Assembly (NCBI GenBank): GCA_016124855.1
Contig: WGMX01000037.1
Coordinates: forward strand, 27,752 to 91,751
DNA from: Anaerolineaceae bacterium
Lineage (GTDB): Bacteria > Chloroflexota > Anaerolineae > Aggregatilineales > Phototrophicaceae
Length of the DNA stretch: 64,000 nucleotides
Direction of reading: 5' to 3'
A program made the translations under genes and the position numbers. Position 1 is the stretch's first letter; every line of letters starts with the position of its first letter. The notes beneath the pieces are model-generated. The model was not told where the DNA came from. It searched no databases and was given only the letters and a program-made list of their open reading frames with translations. Below, in pieces: positions 62,180-64,000 of this stretch.

Positions 62180-63688
62180 ATGGCATATTACTACGATCAA
62201 CCGTCTCGTACCTTCAGCGAATACCTGTTGGTTCCCGGATATTCATCGGCGGAATGTATTCCGGCGAATGTCTCATTGAAGACACCGCTGGTCAAGTTTA
62301 GAAGGGGTGAAGCGCCCGCGCTGTCTTTGAATGTGCCGGTGGTATCCGCCATCATGCAGTCGGTTTCGAACGACACCATGGCGATAGCCTTAGCGCGTGA
62401 AGGCGGCGTTTCGTTCATTTACTGTTCGCAGCACATCGACAAGCAGGCCGAGATGGTGCGGCGTGTTAAAAGTTATAAGGCGGGCTTTGTCACCACCGAC
62501 TCGGCGGTTCATGCCAACCACACCTTGGCCGACATTCTGCGTCTAAAAGAAAAAACCGGACATTCAACCGTTGCCGTCACCGAAGATGGCACATCGACCG
62601 GCAAGCTGATCGGCATCATTACCAGCCGTGATTATCGCGTCAGCCGCATGGAAAAAGACACCAAAGTCTCCAGCTTTATGACTCCGCTGGAGAAAATCAT
62701 TTATGCCAACGACGGCATCAGCTTAAGCGAAGCCAACGACATCATCTGGGAACGGAAAATTAATGTGCTGCCCATCATTGATGACAATCAGCGCTTAGTG
62801 TCGTTTGTGTTCCGCAAAGACTATGATGCACACAAGGAAAATGTCAACGAACTCTTAGACAGTTCGAAGCGTTATATCGTCGGGGCAGGCATCAACACCC
62901 GCGACTATGAAGAACGGATTCCGGCGCTGGTCGAAGCCGGCGTAGATGTGCTGTGCATCGATTCCTCGGAAGGCTTCTCGGAATGGCAGAAACGCACCCT
63001 GACCTTCGTCCGTGAAAAATATGGCGACACGGTCAAAATCGGCGCGGGCAACATCGTGGATCGTGAGGGCTTCCGTTTTCTGGCAGAAGCTGGCGCGGAC
63101 TTTGTCAAAGTCGGCATTGGCGGTGGCGCAATTTGTATTACGCGTGAAGCTAAGGGTATTGGTCGTGGTCAGGCGACGGCAGTCATCGAAGTTGCCAAAG
63201 CGCGTGACGAATACTTCGAGGAAACCGGCATTTATGTGCCAATTTGCTCGGATGGCGGCATCGTTCACGACTATCACCTGACATTGGCGTTGGCGATGGG
63301 CAGCGACTTCTGCATGTTGGGACGTTACTTCGCCCGTTTTGACGAAAGCCCTTCCAATAAGGTGGTCGTCAACGGCAATTATATGAAGGAATATTGGGGC
63401 GAAGGCAGCGCCCGCGCCCGCAATTGGCAGCGCTACGATTCGGGTGGTGATGCCAAACTCTCGTTTGAGGAAGGCGTGGATGCCTATGTGCCGTATGCCG
63501 GCAGTTTGCGGGATAACCTCGCCATCAGTTTGAGCAAAGTCAAATCTGCTATGTGCAACTGCGGCAGCCTGACCCTTGCGCATCTTCAGCAAAACGCGCG
63601 GCTGACACTGGTATCGTCCGTCAGCATTGTGGAAGGTGGCGCACATGATGTGGTGGTGCGCGATCAGCAGGTCAGCACAACGTCGTAA
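62180..63688 (+). CDS. guaB: IMP dehydrogenase (variant form)
   Basis: 502 residues from the ATG at 62180. TIM barrel interrupted by a CBS pair at about 120-235 (HSTVAVTEDGTSTGKLIG, INVLPIIDDNQRLV). Catalytic segment GIGGGAICITREAKGIG with Cys near 319; the usual Ser before Ile-Cys is Ala. The barrel end keeps CSDGGI. The C-terminus has MCNCGSL, not the common form. It makes XMP from IMP for GMP synthesis. The MAYYYDQPSRTFSEYLLVP opening is a form I know from Clostridia; it is unlike the canonical E. coli type. Preceded by a GTAGGG repeat. Confidence 0.93.
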   Translation: MAYYYDQPSRTFSEYLLVPGYSSAECIPANVSLKTPLVKFRRGEAPALSLNVPVVSAIMQSVSNDTMAIALAREGGVSFIYCSQHIDKQAEMVRRVKSYKAGFVTTDSAVHANHTLADILRLKEKTGHSTVAVTEDGTSTGKLIGIITSRDYRVSRMEKDTKVSSFMTPLEKIIYANDGISLSEANDIIWERKINVLPIIDDNQRLVSFVFRKDYDAHKENVNELLDSSKRYIVGAGINTRDYEERIPALVEAGVDVLCIDSSEGFSEWQKRTLTFVREKYGDTVKIGAGNIVDREGFRFLAEAGADFVKVGIGGGAICITREAKGIGRGQATAVIEVAKARDEYFEETGIYVPICSDGGIVHDYHLTLALAMGSDFCMLGRYFARFDESPSNKVVVNGNYMKEYWGEGSARARNWQRYDSGGDAKLSFEEGVDAYVPYAGSLRDNLAISLSKVKSAMCNCGSLTLAHLQQNARLTLVSSVSIVEGGAHDVVVRDQQVSTTS

Positions 63689-63734
63689 GCCCTTGAAATA
63701 CCGGATGCGCTATGTCGCATATAGCACAGGGGTA

Positions 63735-63806
63735 TTCGTAGGGACGGCATAAGAACCTGTCTGAATATTCTGGAATACGCGGAGGCATGTATGCCGTCCC
63801 TACGAA
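63735..63806. repeat. Inverted repeat arms TTCGTAGGGACGGCAT / ATGCCGTCCCTACGAA
   Basis: Perfect 16-base arms at 63735-63750 and 63791-63806. The left arm lies outside the 14-bp terminal repeats of the element at 63752-63864, the right arm inside. Confidence 0.7.
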
Positions 63807-63864
63807 AAAATGTAGGGACGCGATATATCGCGTCCGGCATTTGATTAATTTTCAGACAGGTTCT
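63752..63864. mobile_element. Candidate MITE-like element with 14-bp terminal inverted repeats
   Basis: AGAACCTGTCTGAA (63752-63765) and its perfect complement TTCAGACAGGTTCT (63851-63864) frame 113 bases without a gene. The ends resemble transposase-recognised termini, but no target duplication can be read with certainty. Inside lies a 20-base perfect palindrome (63816-63835). Confidence 0.45.
63812..63835. repeat. GTAGGGACGCG palindromic repeat
   Basis: GTAGGG followed by a 20-base perfect palindrome (63816-63835, core CGATATATCG). Same heading as the repeats at 1331, 3390 and 62058. Confidence 0.6.
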
Positions 63865-63881
63865 AATCTGGACTTTGTACA

Positions 63882-64000
63882 TTAGGCGGCATAAGCCAGT
63901 AAATCGGTGAAGCGCTCCAGCAAGGCACGGGGAACTTTTACCATGTCAGGGTCATCAAGAGACATGTGAAAAATCCAATAAGCCCATAGACGAGCGCGCA
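63882..64000 (-). CDS. C-terminal end of an unrecognised gene (5' end outside window)
   Basis: On the minus strand a frame is open from the window edge to a TAA at 63882-63884, giving about 39 residues that end LLERFTDLLAYAA. The visible part is helical and too short to identify; an internal ATG (SLDDPDMV) need not be the start. It ends 18 bases past the MITE-like element. Confidence 0.45.
   Translation of the reverse strand, partial: RARLWAYWIFHMSLDDPDMVKVPRALLERFTDLLAYAA

Noticed and set aside
62855..63646. 263-residue minus-strand frame
   Set aside because: It is antisense to the IMP dehydrogenase barrel, which is well supported.

Overview
The window looks like a chromosomal segment of a Chloroflexota bacterium, probably Anaerolineae-like. 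This is an inference from gene content: secreted Thr/Pro-rich proteins and kinases, DUF4397 lipoproteins, a WXG100/FtsK-type secretion locus, a Flp pilin, GAF/PAS histidine kinases and an IMP dehydrogenase of the form also seen in Clostridia. No rRNA, tRNA, CRISPR array or complete insertion sequence was found. Most genes look close to 50% GC by eye; a few small genes (near 2.7, 13 and 17.2 kb) are clearly more AT-rich.

Layout. 1-3.2 kb: the end of an unrecognised gene, a Flp-type pilin, a small monooxygenase-fold protein and three small unknowns, one of them an orphan ribbon-helix-helix antitoxin-like protein. 3.7-15.3 kb: a type VII secretion-like locus with a transmembrane Ser/Thr kinase, a ubiquitin-like/FHA fusion, a 1618-residue EccC/EssC-like triple ATPase, a zinc-ribbon tail-anchored pseudokinase, a membrane protein, and four consecutive WXG100-size proteins. 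15.4-24.9 kb: a methionine-cycle operon. It has a strong promoter, a SAM riboswitch with a legible terminator/antiterminator switch, then YgjV-GNAT, MOSC, TIR, MetH, a zinc ribbon, a small membrane protein, an adenosine-deaminase-family enzyme and a homocysteine methyltransferase/MTHFR fusion, closed by a terminator. 25.5-28.6 kb: a PAS sensor kinase, a hexapeptide acetyltransferase and a SpoIIAA-like protein. 28.8-32.4 kb: two tandem paralogues with TIR, macro-like and deoxyribosyltransferase-like domains, the second overlapping a PlsC-like acyltransferase. 32.5-43.1 kb: an M24 peptidase, two paralogous secreted proteins, CoaBC, and a DUF4397/LysM envelope operon. 43.3-51.6 kb: sugar-nucleotide and envelope polysaccharide genes (HddA-like GHMP kinase, FAD oxidoreductase, UDP-glucose dehydrogenase, polyprenol-phosphate mannosyltransferase, RfaE2-like adenylyltransferase), an HD hydrolase, an aldehyde dehydrogenase and a Doc toxin. 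52.1-64 kb: a hybrid sensor kinase, a secreted beta-propeller, a GH18 chitinase, membrane proteins, quinone oxidoreductase, IMP dehydrogenase, and a repeat-rich end.

The two most unusual systems are the secretion locus (3.7-15.3 kb) and the tandem TIR/macro-like/NDT-like genes (28.8-31.8 kb). In the secretion locus the FHA and ubiquitin-like parts are joined in one protein, the ATPase carries a lipoyl-like double insertion, and a pseudokinase occupies the place of EssB. In the TIR pair the C-terminal domain has Gln where its family carries the motif Glu, in both copies.
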